Shown here: piece by piece, positions 22,048-33,624 of the stretch
Position numbering within the stretch: position 1 is the stretch's first letter
Layout: every line of letters begins with the position of its first letter
Assembly: GCA_963930655.1 (NCBI GenBank)
Contig: OZ005619.1
Location: 2,958,501 to 3,022,500, forward strand
DNA from: Myrica gale
Lineage: Eukaryota; Streptophyta; Magnoliopsida; Fagales; Myricaceae
Length of the DNA: 64,000 nucleotides
Reading direction: 5' to 3'
Program-made: the position numbers and the translations under genes
The notes under the pieces: model-generated
The model's input: only the letters and a program-made list of their open reading frames with translations
The model's database searches: none
Told to the model about the DNA's origin: nothing

Positions 22048-22671
22048 GCTTGGATTTACGACTGTGGAGAAAAATATGTAGGACTAACGAGAATTCTGAA
22101 CTCCCTATATATCTCGAGAAAAACATATAAGCGTATACCCTTATATATGATCTAGGTATGTTTCTTGATAAGGTAGACTGACCGTGTATTAAGTACTCTT
22201 TCATCTTTTAATTAGGCCATATTAGCAAAGGGGGAAGTTTGACTAATGACTTCCTAAATAAAATGAAATTCAAATCATAATGTTTATAATGGGTTAGTGT
22301 GAAGGCTAAAACATAAATTGTTAGTTCAACTTTAATGGCAACTATGATATACAAATTATTTTATATATATATATATATATAGTAAGAAATATTAAATGGA
22401 TAGTAATATTATTAATTGAAAAATTATATATTAACAAATCTAGAATATATATAAAACTTTGATAAGTAATTTTACATTTCCAAAAAGTTATAAGAATATG
22501 TTTTGACTAATTTTTATTAATATTTTATTTTATAAAATGTCTCACTTTAAAGTTTGGCATAAGACCCCAATTATCTCATAGCCGCCCCTGGGGCGATATA
22601 TATTTTGTTTCTTGTGTCTTGGAAGTTTTAGTGACCATGTGATCTACTTTTGGATGAATTTGATGTTGCAG
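22048..22671. other. AT-rich stretch with transposon-like remnant
   Basis: Contains AT microsatellite tracts (22361-22381) and an AT-rich block (about 22210-22590) whose right end reads AAAATGTCTCACTTTAAAGTTTGGCATAAGACCCC. This resembles common non-autonomous DNA-transposon ends, but the termini are not defined. The last 30 bp are the intron end before the exon at 22672. Confidence 0.4.
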
Positions 22672-22790
22672 GGCTAGCTGTGTTCCTGCTAATTTCCTGT
22701 CTTGGCTACTCGTTTCCCCTGCTGGTGATCAAAGTAGTGAAGAATGATGAGTATTGGGATCAAAATCTCTATCTAAAGGAGGCCGAATGA
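22672..22790 (+). CDS. Terminal exon of an unrecognised membrane protein
   Basis: After a good acceptor (GATGTTGCAG ending at 22671) a 39-codon frame runs to TGA at 22788-22790. It begins with a hydrophobic segment (LAVFLLISCLGYSFPLLVI), likely a transmembrane helix, and ends in a charged tail (KVVKNDEYWDQNLYLKEAE). The look is that of a real C-terminal exon. No matching upstream exon is evident on the + strand between the CACTA element and this point. Either the gene is a relic or its earlier exons lie beyond the inserted transposons. I do not recognise the family. Confidence 0.45.
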
Positions 22791-24084
22791 TTCAAGGGCT
22801 TTTCTTTAACCTGTATATTTTGAACTAATCACACATATATATATATATTCATTTTATTCTAATTCCATGATACAGTGTTTGCACGTTGTATCCTTCTAAG
22901 TTTAGAAACCCTAACCCTGCTGAGAGGCAAAGGAACTCATAGAATATAAAAAAGTAACTGCGTGAAAATTCCCTAGATTCCCTCAACTAGCATAACTAGC
23001 TCAAATAAAGACAAGCAAGGACTGACAAAAAGATATATAGGCATACGCATAGCATAGATATAGTTTAAACGAGGACACTGACTTCCCCGTAAAAGGACTA
23101 CTGGTGGGACTGACATAAAAAGAAAAATTTGATTGATCAGGACTGACGAAAGGATAATGTAAATGATGTTAGGCTTGAAAATGGTCCAGAAACTTATGGG
23201 AATACAGTAGGATTCGAGGCTGAAGAAAGATCAGCTAATGAAAGGGACCTCTTAATTATTAAAGTGATCTGTTGAAACTTGTCTTATATGTACAGCGTTT
23301 GGCCTTTCATATATATATATACACTTTTTGTACGGACGTACGTATAATCTCGAGGAAGCTCAAAGAAACGTCCTGTCACTTAAATTATAAAGTAATTTAT
23401 TTATCCATGTGAGATTAATATCAACGTCAGACATGGATATTCGAAGTGCTGCTAGCTAGCCACCACGATTGAAAACTGGGACTTTTTCTCGATTATCTTC
23501 AATCATGAGGGTGTTTGTTCTAAATTGTTCTAAGCACATGTTAGGATTAAAAAAAAGTAAATATAAGGGTCTGAATTTAATTAATTTATCAATAAAATGA
23601 GACAAAAATAGTTTAATATGACTTAACTTTATTTATCATTAGATTTTTTTTTATAATCCTGACCTTTCTTTATAACATATTATGATGAAAGCCTCTCATC
23701 AGATTCTTCACCTTATAAAAGTGCATTTTGTAATTCTTAAACACCTTCGCTTCAGCATCGCACTTCATTGGTGAAGTTTTCGGTACTCTTAATTAATTCC
23801 ATCCACATCTTTGGCCTTTTTTTGGCTTCTCTTCCTCAAAATCAATTACTCCCTATTCTGTGGAGCAAACTTCTCGTCCAGTTACTATGGTCAGCCATAG
23901 ACTTCCTATCTGGAATATACTGCCTACAACTTAACCTACTACCTAGCCATCCAAATCATGTCTGCAGGGAGTCAGGGACAGCCGTTACTATCGCGTACGT
24001 ACACTGTCGAAAAACCTTCTGTGTTGAGGATTTTTAGGTATCATAGACCCGTGACTAAAATCTCTCATTCTTTGAAGTAGCAGG

Positions 24085-24116
<32 letters not shown>

Positions 24117-25066
24117 CCTTATATGTTCCAGTCCTGTAATCAAACTCATTCATCAAGAAAAAGAAAAAAAATTCAAGAGAAGAGACGTGAGCAAATTATC
24201 ACATCTATGTATCTTTGAAAAGATACGAGAAAGCTACATGTTTCTATATATCTGTGAGCTGAAAACCAAATCCCTGTATTCAAATCACGAGCTGGATCGA
24301 TCAAGTGATTATGGGCCCTGGCAACCATTAATCACGGTACGTACCATAGGTTGACTCTGATGGCCAGCCAGCTTCTTATCATAGTTGAAGCAAGGTGTAA
24401 TTGATTAAGTTTGGTAATGCATGTAGAAACAAATATACAAGGGTAGGGGTTATTCGCAATTTTATGGATTCTCATCCTCACTGGAGCATCAATTGGGTAC
24501 CCAGGAGACAACCAAATGGCTCACCAGATTGCTCACCGGGAGTCCAGAATACATTTCCACGGTCACATTACTGTGGACAACCTTCTCCTATGGAGATCTT
24601 AACTTGTGATCACCCTCTTAACTTTTAGAAAAGAGAAATAAGAACAAGCAAGGAAGAAAGCTTTGGTCTGTAAAATTCTTACTGTGGTATTGAAATCAAT
24701 TGAATTGACAAAGAGCAATATTATATACAATTGCCAAAGAATGAAAAAAATATAAATGACCCGTCTGTCATTCCAACAAAATGCCTATAACAACTTCTAC
24801 GCAGCGCTTGCAATGGACGGAGCCAGAGACGAGCGAGCTCGTGCAACGGACTGAGCGAGTTCGACCAAAGTTTTCGCACCCTGATCAAAGTTTCTCGTGA
24901 ACAAGATTTGTAGACTACTCCTATATATACATGAATATATCGTCACGTGGCTTGGAGATGGGGACGGCACCAGGGGCCGGGGGGTGGTCTGGGCTGAACT
25001 AGAATTGTGCACGATGAAAAAAACTGTCTTGAGAAATTTTGTTGTTTACGTACATCCATTGATCAG
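22791..25066. other. Intergenic region, mostly featureless
   Basis: AT-rich non-coding DNA with TA microsatellites (about 22836-22848, 24084-24115). Small open frames such as 23768-24037 (+), 24401-24628 (+) and 24797-25012 (-) match no family I know. The last contains TRNFDQGAKTLVELAQSVAR, which looks protein-like, but I cannot support a gene. Confidence 0.45.
24084..24116. repeat. (TA)n microsatellite
   Basis: About 16 uninterrupted TA units in non-coding DNA. Confidence 0.9.
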
Positions 25067-25071
25067 GAAAC

Positions 25072-25618
25072 TGTTACAGATTTCTAGATTGTAACTTTAG
25101 ATTTAGCTAAGAAAATATTGTAATGAGAAAAGACTTCAATTCATTCATGGAAATGGAAATGATAAGGCCAATTCGAGGTGGCAAGCCTCCATAGTCTAAC
25201 AATTCATCACAGATTCGACATAATGACCGAAGAGACGCAGGTGCCATATAACCTGATCTCCCATTCAAAAACGGCTGGGCCATAATAAACTAATGGGCCC
25301 TAAACCCAAGACATGAATTACTAAACTACTGCAACAAATAGGCTTGAATCCCACTGCTGCTAACAACTGAAAGTCCAACGCCAAAAGCCTTGGCCCGCTG
25401 GAAGTTGACCACTTCTCCTTCAAACTCCCGAAACTTCTAACTCTCATCTACTGCAATCAGCCGACACTTACTTTCGCAAAACACAGCTTCTCCTTCAAAC
25501 TCCCGAAACTTCTAACTCTCATCTACTGCAATCAGCCGACACTTACTTTCGCAAAACACAACTTCGCAAGACTCCAACTTTACTCCTTTTCCGAGCCCTA
25601 ACCACCTCTTTCGTAACA
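25072..25618 (-). repeat. 3' LTR (547 bp) with internal 75-bp duplication
   Basis: Nearly identical to the other LTR except for an extra tandem copy of about 75 bp (the block with CTTCAAACTCCCGAAACTTC and CAATCAGCCGACACTTACTT) around 25410-25560. This accounts for the length difference of 547 versus 472 bp. Confidence 0.92.
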
Positions 25619-25634
25619 ATACTCCCCCCTCAGA
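25619..25634 (-). other. Polypurine tract
   Basis: On the minus strand TGAGGGGGGAGTAT directly precedes the 3' LTR. It is the expected plus-strand priming site of the element. Confidence 0.75.
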
Positions 25635-27579
25635 ACACCTTGCCCACAAGGTGTGGAAAATCACGTTGAAGTTGGAAGAGCTTCTCCCAGGTTGCATTGT
25701 CTTGAGTTTGGTTGTGCCACTGTATGAGCACTTCGGTGATTGCTCTGGAGCCCGATCTGGTGAGATGTCGATCAAGCACAGCTAATGGTTCAGGACAGAG
25801 ATCCCCTTGCGAGTCCGTGGGTGGTAGCGTGTTTAAGGGAGAAACCCGACTGCCAATGTGGAGTTTGAGCTGCGAGACGTGAAAAATAGGGTGAATCGCT
25901 GACCTGGGTGGCAGTTTTAGGCGGTAGGCAACAACTCCGATGCGCTGGAGCACCGGGAAAGGCCCATAGTAAATCTGAGAGAGCTTTTGATTTGGGCGAC
26001 GCTGTGACACCAAGAGTCGCCGATACGGCTGCAACCGAAGGTAAACAAGATCTCCCTCCTTAAATTCTCTCTCAATTCTCTTCAAGTCAGCATATGTCTT
26101 CATTCGATTTTGTGCCCTTTGTAGATTCTCTCGAAGCAGTGACATAAGGAGCTCGCGCGTGCGGAGGGTTTCGTCAACTACTGCAATGGCTGTGGTACCC
26201 GGTTCGTATGTCGGAAACCGAGGAGGTAAGTACCCGTAAACTGCCTCAAAAGGTGTCATCTTTGTCGAAAAATTCATGCTTGTGTTGTGATTCCATTCGG
26301 CCAGTGCTAGCCAATCAACCCAGCCTTTAGGTTTATCCCTAATCATGCACCTGAGATAACCTTCAATGCATTTGTTAATGGCCTCTGTTTGTCCATCTTT
26401 TTGGGGGTGGTATGCAGTACTGAGATTGAGTTTCACCTCTTGCATGCAAAATAATTCTTGCCAAAATCTGCTAGTAAAAATTGGATCTCTATCTGAGATG
26501 ATGGTTTCAAGAAACCCATGAAGTTTGAAAATATTTTGCATGAATGTTTGGGCCACTAGCTTGGCTGTGTAGAGGTGCTTGAGTGGTAAGAAGTGACTGT
26601 TCTTAGTTAACCTATCCACAATCATAAAAATCACACTATAACCTTGCGATTTCGGCAAGCCCTCTATAAAATCCATGGAGATGCTAGTCCAAGGTTTTTG
26701 AGGGATAGGCAGTGGCTGAAGTAAGCCTGCAGGTAGTATATTTTCATACTTATTTTGTTGGCAAATCTGACACTGTTTGATGTATGTTTTGATTGCTTGT
26801 TTCATACCCTGCCAATAGAAATCCCTTTTAGCTCGCTGATAGGATTTTCCATACGCAACATGTCCTTCCATTGGGTTGTCATGAACCAATTGTAGAATTT
26901 TTTCCTTAAGAGCCTCATCATCCCCAATGCAGATTCTGCCCTTGTAGTAGAACAGTCCATTCACCAGTTTATATTTAAGGGGATCCAACCTTCCTTCTTG
27001 AAGCTTTGCAAGGAGATCTTGCAAGTGAGTGTCGGTTAAATAAGCTCGCCTCCCATCTGCCAACCAAGTAGAAATAGGGAACAAAATCACCTTTAACTCT
27101 CCTTGGTTCATCCCTTCCAAATCTTCAAATTTCCTAGATAAAGCATCAACGACCTTATTGTCGCGCCCTTGCTTATACTCCACCAAAAAGTCATATCCCA
27201 AAAGCTTAGTAACCCACTTTTGTTGGAGCGGGGTTCCTACCTTTTGCTCAAGTAAGTATTTCAAACTTTGCTGATCCGTGCGAACCTTGAAGGTCTGCCC
27301 CAACAAATATGGTCTCCACTTACGAATGACACTCACTAGAGCTAGGAGTTCCCTCTCATATGTTGACATAGATAGCATCCTACCCTTCAACGCCTTGCTG
27401 AAATATGCAAGTGACCTCCCATCTTGCATCAAAACAACCCTCATTCCGCTGCCGGAAGCATCACATTCTATCACAAATGGTTGAGTAAAATCTTGTAAAC
27501 ATAATACCAGAGGATTAACACACAACTTTTTTAAGCTTAGTGAAGGCCGTTTGTGCCTCTTCACCCCAACAGAACTCAT
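25630..27579 (-). pseudogene. RNase H, integrase and chromodomain-like region of gypsy pol
   Basis: A single open frame of about 649 codons. RNase H is first (FVIECDASGSGM, MSTYERELLALV, VRTDQQSLKYLL). The integrase zinc-binding H2C2 motif follows (HDNPMEGH and CQICQQNKYE). The integrase core has the three catalytic acidic residues in good context (SMDFIEGLP, ISDRDPIFTSRFW, HPQKDGQTEAINKC). A GPF-type motif (YYGPFPVLQRIG) and a chromodomain-like tail (LDRHLTRSGSRAITEVLIQW, NATWEKLFQLQRDFP) close the protein. This part is intact, unlike the reverse transcriptase upstream. It has no start of its own and depended on the polyprotein frame. Confidence 0.85.
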
Positions 27580-28700
27580 TCTTCTTGAGTAGGTTGGTTA
27601 GAGGGGCAGCTAACATCCCATACCCCTTAATAAACTTTGTTTAATACCCCGTAAGACCAAGGAAGCCCCTCAAGGCCTTAAGGGACTTAGGAATTGGCCA
27701 ATCTAGCATGGCCTGCAGCTTGGATGGATCTGCCCTTACTCCCTGTGCAGATATTAAATGCCCCAAATAATCTACTTCATCGCAAGCAAACTTGCATTTG
27801 GACCTCTTAGCAAAGAGGTGGTGCTCCTACAACACCCTCATAGTCGCCTCCAAGTGTTGTAAATGCTCTTCCATGCTCCTGCTATAAACCAAAATATCAT
27901 AAAAAAAAATCAAGATGAATTTTCGAAGGAACGGTCTAAAACCTCATTCATTAGGGACTGAAACGTTGAAAGGGCGTTAGTGAGCCCGAAGGGCATCACT
28001 AAAAACTCGTAGTGTCCTTCATGCGTTCAAAATGCTGTTTTTGAGATGTCTTCCTCCTTTACCCTGATCTGGTGATAACCAGATCATAAATCCAGTTAAA
28101 ATCGTTGCTCCATTAAGTTCGTCCAGCAGCTCATCTATAACCGGTATGAGAAATTTGTCTTTGACCGTAGTACTATTTAAAGCCCGATAGTACACACAAA
28201 GACGCCAACTCCCATCAGCCTTTCGAACTAGTAAAATCGGGGATGAAAATGGGCTCTGGGAAGCCCTAATCACAAACTGATCTCAGCAACTCTTGTACTA
28301 TCTTCTCAATTTCATCCTTTTGGTAGTATGCATAGCGGTAGGGTTTCACACTAACAGGATGAGTCCCTTCCTTCAACATGATTGCATGGTCATAAGACCT
28401 CTTCGGTGGCAGCCCTTTAGGTTCCTCAAAAACCTCAGGAAAACGCAGCAACATATCTACCACTTCAGCATTGCTAATCTGCTTCTCCTTATCTTTACTG
28501 TCAGTCAGCACCATTTGCAAGAGCAACCCCTTTATCTCTCCCTTAATCATCCTTAAATTGATAGTGTCTTGCATAAATTGGGTCGCTACTAGCCCACGCA
28601 ATATAACTTCCCTCGAATTGTGCTCAAACCGCATACTTAAGTCATTAAAATTCCAGGAAATGGTTCCTAGAGTTTTCAGCCATTGGACCCCCAATACCAT
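27580..28700 (-). pseudogene. Protease end and reverse transcriptase, broken
   Basis: Two overlapping frames (28700-28266 and 28273-28019) and degraded sequence down to about 27580 encode the protease C-terminus (GVQWLKTLGTISWNF) and the start of reverse transcriptase ([59 protein letters not shown]). The catalytic motif near 27880-27912 reads FFYDILVYS, with Tyr in place of the first of the two conserved Asp residues. Stops and frame shifts interrupt the gene several times, for example near 27640. No active enzyme is possible. Confidence 0.82.
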
Positions 28701-30016
28701 GTCACACCCCCTAAGACTAACACGAAAGCATCCAAGGAGAAAGTATGTCCCTGCATTTTAACCTTCCTATTATTAACTTCCCCTTCACTGCGGATTCGTT
28801 CTCCATTAGCCACGACCACACTCAGCTTGTGCCTAGATTTAATAGGCAATTGGGACTTTTTAATTACTGCTGGGTCCACAAAGTTGTGGGTGCTCTCACT
28901 GTCAATCAGCACCACTATGTCTTGGTTGTACAAGCTACCCTTAACCCGCATGGTTCTCATAGATCTGGACATAACCGACCCTGTAATGGCATGGAAAGAG
29001 ATGTTTGGTCTCTCTTCACAAGTTTCCACTTCTATCACCTCTTCCTCCACTTGTTGCCCTTCGTTTTCCTCCTCATAAGAAGTTGTCTCCATGAATTCTT
29101 CACTGCCCACCACCATGTACAATTTTAAGTTTAGGCATTTGTGGCCCGAATTCCACTTGGAATCATAGCGGTAACATAGGCCCTTGTCCTTCCTCTCTTT
29201 CATTTGCTGAGGTGAAATTTGATGAACTCTCACATTCTGTTTAGAGACAGCATTGGTGACTGGTTGTGCCACGTGAGTGGTAGAGAAATTGCTTGGCCTG
29301 ACTCTCATTGCCTTCCTCCCTACCATTAGATATTCTTCCTGCATTCTAGCCAAAGCAAACGCCCTCTGTATGCTGGTGGGATTCAGCATCTTAATGGAGA
29401 GTCTAATCTCACCCTTTAAGCCACTGAGGTAGCAGCTTAGTTTATGATCTTCATCCAACCCACCCAACCTGTTTGCTAAAATTTCAAATTGACTAGTATA
29501 CTCTTCTATTGTCCCTGTTTGTTTGAGTCTTACTAACCCCTCCATAGGGTCATCATAAACTTGAGGACCAAATCGGTTTAGTAGAGCCCTCTCAAATCCC
29601 TCCCAACTTGTAATAGCTCTAGATTTTTTTGCCTCTCTAAACCAAATCAATGTCTTACCCTCTATGTGAAATGAGGCCATAAAGATCTTGTGTTGTGGTG
29701 TCGTTTGGTTGAAGGCAAAAAACCGATTGGCCCTATAAAGCCAACCCGTGGGATCCTCCCCCTCAAATCTGGGGAAGTCTAATCGTATTGACCTCATTTG
29801 GACCCCTCCTACTACATGGTTCTGATGTTGATGATGCCCATGTGCAAGTGGTTCACGCCTATTTTGATCTAGTGATTGTACCACCGCTTGAAGACCCAAG
29901 GTCAGATGTCCCAGCTGCTGCATCAGCTCCTCCATACGCACTCCTTGGGATTCTTGCTCTTCTCGCACTTCCTCCAACCCTTCAGCTAGCTTCACTACAC
30001 GAGTACCCTCTGCCAT
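28676..30016 (-). pseudogene. gag and start of protease of the gypsy element
   Basis: The frame is open from upstream, but the ATG at 30016 (MAEGTRVVKLAEG) is preferred because the earlier ATG at 30040 lies within the LTR junction and PBS. An N-terminal coiled coil is followed by the retrotransposon gag domain (FPRFEGEDPTGWLYRANRFF, then SWEGFERALLNRFGP). A degenerate CCHC knuckle (CYRYDSKWNSGHKC) lacks the first spacing of a normal zinc finger. The protease active site is next, but reads IDSESTHNFVD where the family has Asp-Ser/Thr-Gly, so the catalytic glycine is Glu. The frame ends inside the protease and continues in another frame at 28700. Confidence 0.85.
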
Positions 30017-30027
30017 TCCAGGAAGTT

Positions 30028-30039
30028 GCTCTGATACCA
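30028..30039 (-). other. Primer-binding site for initiator tRNA-Met
   Basis: On the minus strand TGGTATCAGAGC starts three bases after the 5' LTR. It is the classic PBS of plant Ty3/gypsy and Ty1/copia elements primed by initiator methionine tRNA. Confidence 0.85.
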
Positions 30040-30042
30040 AAT

Positions 30043-30514
30043 TGTTACAGATTTCTAGATTGTAACTTTAGATTTAGCTAAGAAAATATTGGAATGAGAA
30101 TAGACTTCAATTCATTCATGGAAATGGAAATGATAAGGCCAATTCGAGGTGGTAAACCTCCATAGTCTAACAATTCATCACAAATTCGACATAATGACCG
30201 AAGAGATGCATGTGCCCTATAACCTGATCTCCCATTCACAAACGACTGGGCCATAATAAACTAATGGGCCCTAAACCCAATACATGAATTACTAAAATGT
30301 TGCAACAAATAGGCTTGAAGCCCACTGCTGCTAACAACTGAAAGTCCAACGCCAAAAGCCTTGGCCCGCTGGAAGTTGACCACTTCTCCTTCAAACTCCC
30401 AAAACTTCTAACTCCCATCTACTGCAATCAGCCGACACTTACTTTCTCAAAACACAGCTTCGCAAGACTCCAACTTTACTCATTTTTCGAGCCCTAACCA
30501 CCTCTTTCGTAACA
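30043..30514 (-). repeat. 5' LTR (472 bp)
   Basis: The upstream LTR of the minus-strand element, with the same TG...CA ends as the partner. Differences from the partner outside the 75-bp duplication are few, which points to a fairly recent insertion. Confidence 0.92.
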
Positions 30515-30519
30515 GAAAC

Positions 30520-31575
30520 TTTCCTGGGGATTTGATCAACAACTATATATATTGTGAAAATTTTATACTAACCCGGACAATACATATATACATATAGATA
30601 GTCAACCCATAGATTCACATGTTGGATATTCTATATATATTAGTTCTTCAAATCGTTCATTGGAAATAAAAAATCTACAAGTAGTACAATGGTATCGACC
30701 CACATTTTCCCATGTTCTATTTTGCAAGATAAACACCTGTATGTATGAACCAATCACTTGAAGGTTGTGTAAACTTTTAATTAGAAACAAGAACTGTAAA
30801 CTACTCATGCATCTGTTCTGTTGTATTTGCGAATACATGAAGTTGTATTCCTACACCCTAAGCACTAATGAATTGTTAGGAACTCAAATATCAATCAACA
30901 AATTCAACAAACCATTTCATCTCTCTAATTGAATTTAGTTCATCAAATTTCAATTTTCTCTTTGAACACTACACTTGCTGGAAAATCTAGCTATCCAACA
31001 AAATTATTGAATTAAGGTGCATATATGTGTTAGTCTTTGGAGGAATGAGTACTACATACTTTAAGGAAGGCTAGCTTCCTATGACGATTTATTTATTTTG
31101 ACAAATCCTAGATGTATGCACCACTTAGCTAGAAACATATCTTCAGAGGATAATATGCAAGCAAATTTATTGTAGATGTAAAATCTTTCTTCTTTATTCT
31201 CAAACACATAATTTGCATCAATGTACAAAACCATCAATCCTTGTTTCCCCACATTGCTAAACAGTATCTCTGCCCTTGGACATGGATTGATTACGCTTCA
31301 AGGACTATATAACAGACAAAACGTTTTGACTTTGTTGCATATGTCTATATTACTGTAGTACCAATTAGATAGCTAGGTTACCCCATATGTACTTCCAAGC
31401 ACCAAGACACCTAGCTAAGTATTTGTATAATAGAAGAAGATGAGGAAGCTGGAGACGTGGAGTAACAGGTAACAAACAAAAGTTCCCGGAGCTTTTGATT
31501 GTGTAGGCGTGATGGCTTTGGTTCCATACAAGCATGTTGATTTGGTTGCATTTCGAGCGCTGTTCTTCATTATCT
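30520..31575. other. Intergenic AT-rich region, nothing recognised
   Basis: Non-coding AT-rich DNA to the right of the gypsy element. No conserved frame, repeat structure or RNA gene was seen. Confidence 0.5.
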
Positions 31576-31576
31576 T

Positions 31577-32808
31577 ACACTACAAGAAAACCGATTATCG
31601 GCCATGGTAGCAATCGTGGCAATAAGCAATCAAAACCATCGAGGAAGGCATTTGGCCACGACTTTTTGCCGTGGAGGAGTGGTGGCGGTTGTCACGTGGA
31701 CAGAGACAAAACCCGATGACTGTGGCTCATCGTCGTTGATGCGGTGCCAATCTCACCCAATAGACGTTTCGGGAGAGACAACCCAATTCTGTCGAGGTTG
31801 CCCGCAGTGGGTGGTCGTCGTTGCTCTGTCGTCCACCACCTTCGTCTCGTCGGGAGTAACCGATTCTTCCACGACTTATGTTAATGAAAGATGGTGCTTC
31901 TTAATTTACTATTTGCTTCATCTCTCTGTTTACAAAATTATCAAAATTTCTCATTTCCTTAGTTGAATGCAAAAGACAAACATGAATACATGAGAGCATT
32001 TTTATGTACAAATTTTTGTAACCTCTTATGGACATAAAGACAAACATATGTTGTGCATTGCTACACCTCAGATGTGCAGACTGAGACCTATAATACCAAG
32101 ATTCCTCAATACAAATCGTTGATGCTAAATACAAAATAATAACCAACAGACTGTAGATATTTGCTATGTTGCACTGTCGATTTGTTGGTTTTGTTGAGTT
32201 GGAGATCAAGATTGGATTGCAGCTGAAGTGTTGAGACACTGGATGGAGAGTCTTTGATGTCGTCTGGTATATTTGCTTTAACATTCTTCATTGTGTCTGT
32301 TTATGTTTGAACAAGGTGTTCATTAACATCCCAGACTTGGTCATAAAACAAAAGAACAGAGAGGAAGGAGCAAAACAAAGGGCGCATAGCACTTACTTGA
32401 TGAACCATGGCTGAGGTTAATATACCAGAGAAGCTTACAACTGTAGAATGTTTGAACTCCTTTCTACTCCAAAGCTGGCTTTTGCTTTCAAAAATCTTTA
32501 CTGGCGAGCTGGTTCTTTCAAAGTCCTAGCGTTAGCGCTTCCTGCCCAGTCTCCAGCACACGTCGGCTGAATATTTCGTCGGTAATCGATCAATGACGAC
32601 GACAATGAGTTACTGGTGGACGAAGATGGAGCTTATGTTGACGAAAATTCATTTTTTTAATTACGCGAGGCTGATGTTTAGTTTTCTTGGGTTTGTGTTC
32701 GACTTGACGGCAAAGGGAAAGTGGTAGGAAACATTTTAACTTTTGCTGACGATAAGTGACTTTAAAACATGCGCGTGGCTAATTTCGTTATTTATTGTAG
32801 TATTGTTA
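31577..32808. mobile_element. Possible degraded CACTA-like element
   Basis: A clear CACTA-type left terminus (CACTACAAGAAAACCGATTA) begins near 31577, and short CGTCG / CGACGA motifs occur near 32560-32650 as in the neighbouring CACTA elements. The only candidate right end is a weak TTTATTGTAGTA near 32795-32806. The left boundary is credible, the right one is not established. Confidence 0.4.
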
Positions 32809-32960
32809 GTCACCATGACTGCGGGTAAGCGAGTAATTAATTCTTCAAAATTTCTTTATGTTATTCATCTCTTGAGTTTGATGGACTTCTTGTTCTTTGT
32901 GCATGAAAAGCAAATACATATCCAACTCAGTTACATTCTCTTTGTCTTCTTCAAATTTCA

Positions 32961-33141
32961 GCCTATTGGTTCCCAAAGCCTCGCCTGCATCGATCGAGGT
33001 GGTCTTCGCCTTAGTGCATTTGAAGCTGGTAATTATGGAAAGTTACTTAAGATAAACAAAGACTATCCGAGTGGAGCAGACTCACTTGTCATGGATTATA
33101 CTTCACCAAGAATGAAGGCACCGATTTGGCAATGTATGTAA
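32961..33141 (+). pseudogene. Orphan exon-like frame of unknown identity
   Basis: Following a good acceptor (CTTCAAATTTCAG) the frame reads PIGSQSLACIDRGGLRLSAF, then NYGKLLKINKDYPSGADSLV and MDYTSPRMKAPIWQC before a stop. The composition is that of a folded soluble protein rather than of random DNA, but I do not recognise the family and see no partner exons. It may be a relic or a captured exon. Confidence 0.35.
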
Positions 33142-33624
33142 CCCTAAACAAGTCCTATAGTTCTAATTTGGCAATTTTATTTGTTTAACTTCTTAAGCCA
33201 AAGTCCACATGATCCTACATAAGTTACCACCAAAAGCATTTAACATATCTCTTCAGCAAGAGGCTTTGCATATTTCAGTTTACTGTCTTTTTTTATCTTC
33301 GAAATTATATCTTAACTATAAAGTTGCCACTTTTTTTTGCTGCGTTGTAAAGTCGCCACTTGAACGAGTGATTTTCTTGCGTATGTTGTTGTTTTTGCTG
33401 TTATTACAATGATTCTTAAAAAGTGTAGACCTTGCCAACCTCCAAAAGAGCAGCATGAGGAATTTTAAGCCCGCTGGAGGCTCACGAGAGTTTTTATCAC
33501 AAAAAAATGTAGGCCTTGATCAAGAATCACTTTAGGAAGTTTGATCCTTGACGCACTTCTAAATGCGACTACCCTAGGAAATACGCAGTACCACTCTCCC
33601 TAGCATCAATTAGCTCTTGTAGCT

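Larger units (their letters stand above)
25072..30514 (-). mobile_element. Ty3/gypsy LTR retrotransposon, chromovirus-like
   Basis: A complete 5.4-kb element on the minus strand, flanked by 5-bp direct repeats GAAAC (25067-25071 and 30515-30519). Both LTRs run from TGTTAC to GTAACA. A primer-binding site matching initiator tRNA-Met (TGGTATCAGAGC) and a purine tract are in place. The order gag, protease, reverse transcriptase, RNase H, integrase, chromodomain-like tail fits Ty3/gypsy chromoviruses. The short length and compact LTRs suggest a Reina-type lineage, which is an inference. The coding region is broken by frameshifts and stops, mainly in the reverse transcriptase. Confidence 0.93.

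Noticed and set aside
24797..25012. 71-codon minus-strand frame with a protein-like C-terminus
   Set aside because: No recognisable family, no splice or promoter support; kept only as a note in the intergenic entry.
28683..29128. Open frames on the + strand opposite gag
   Set aside because: They are antisense shadows of the gypsy gag-protease frame.
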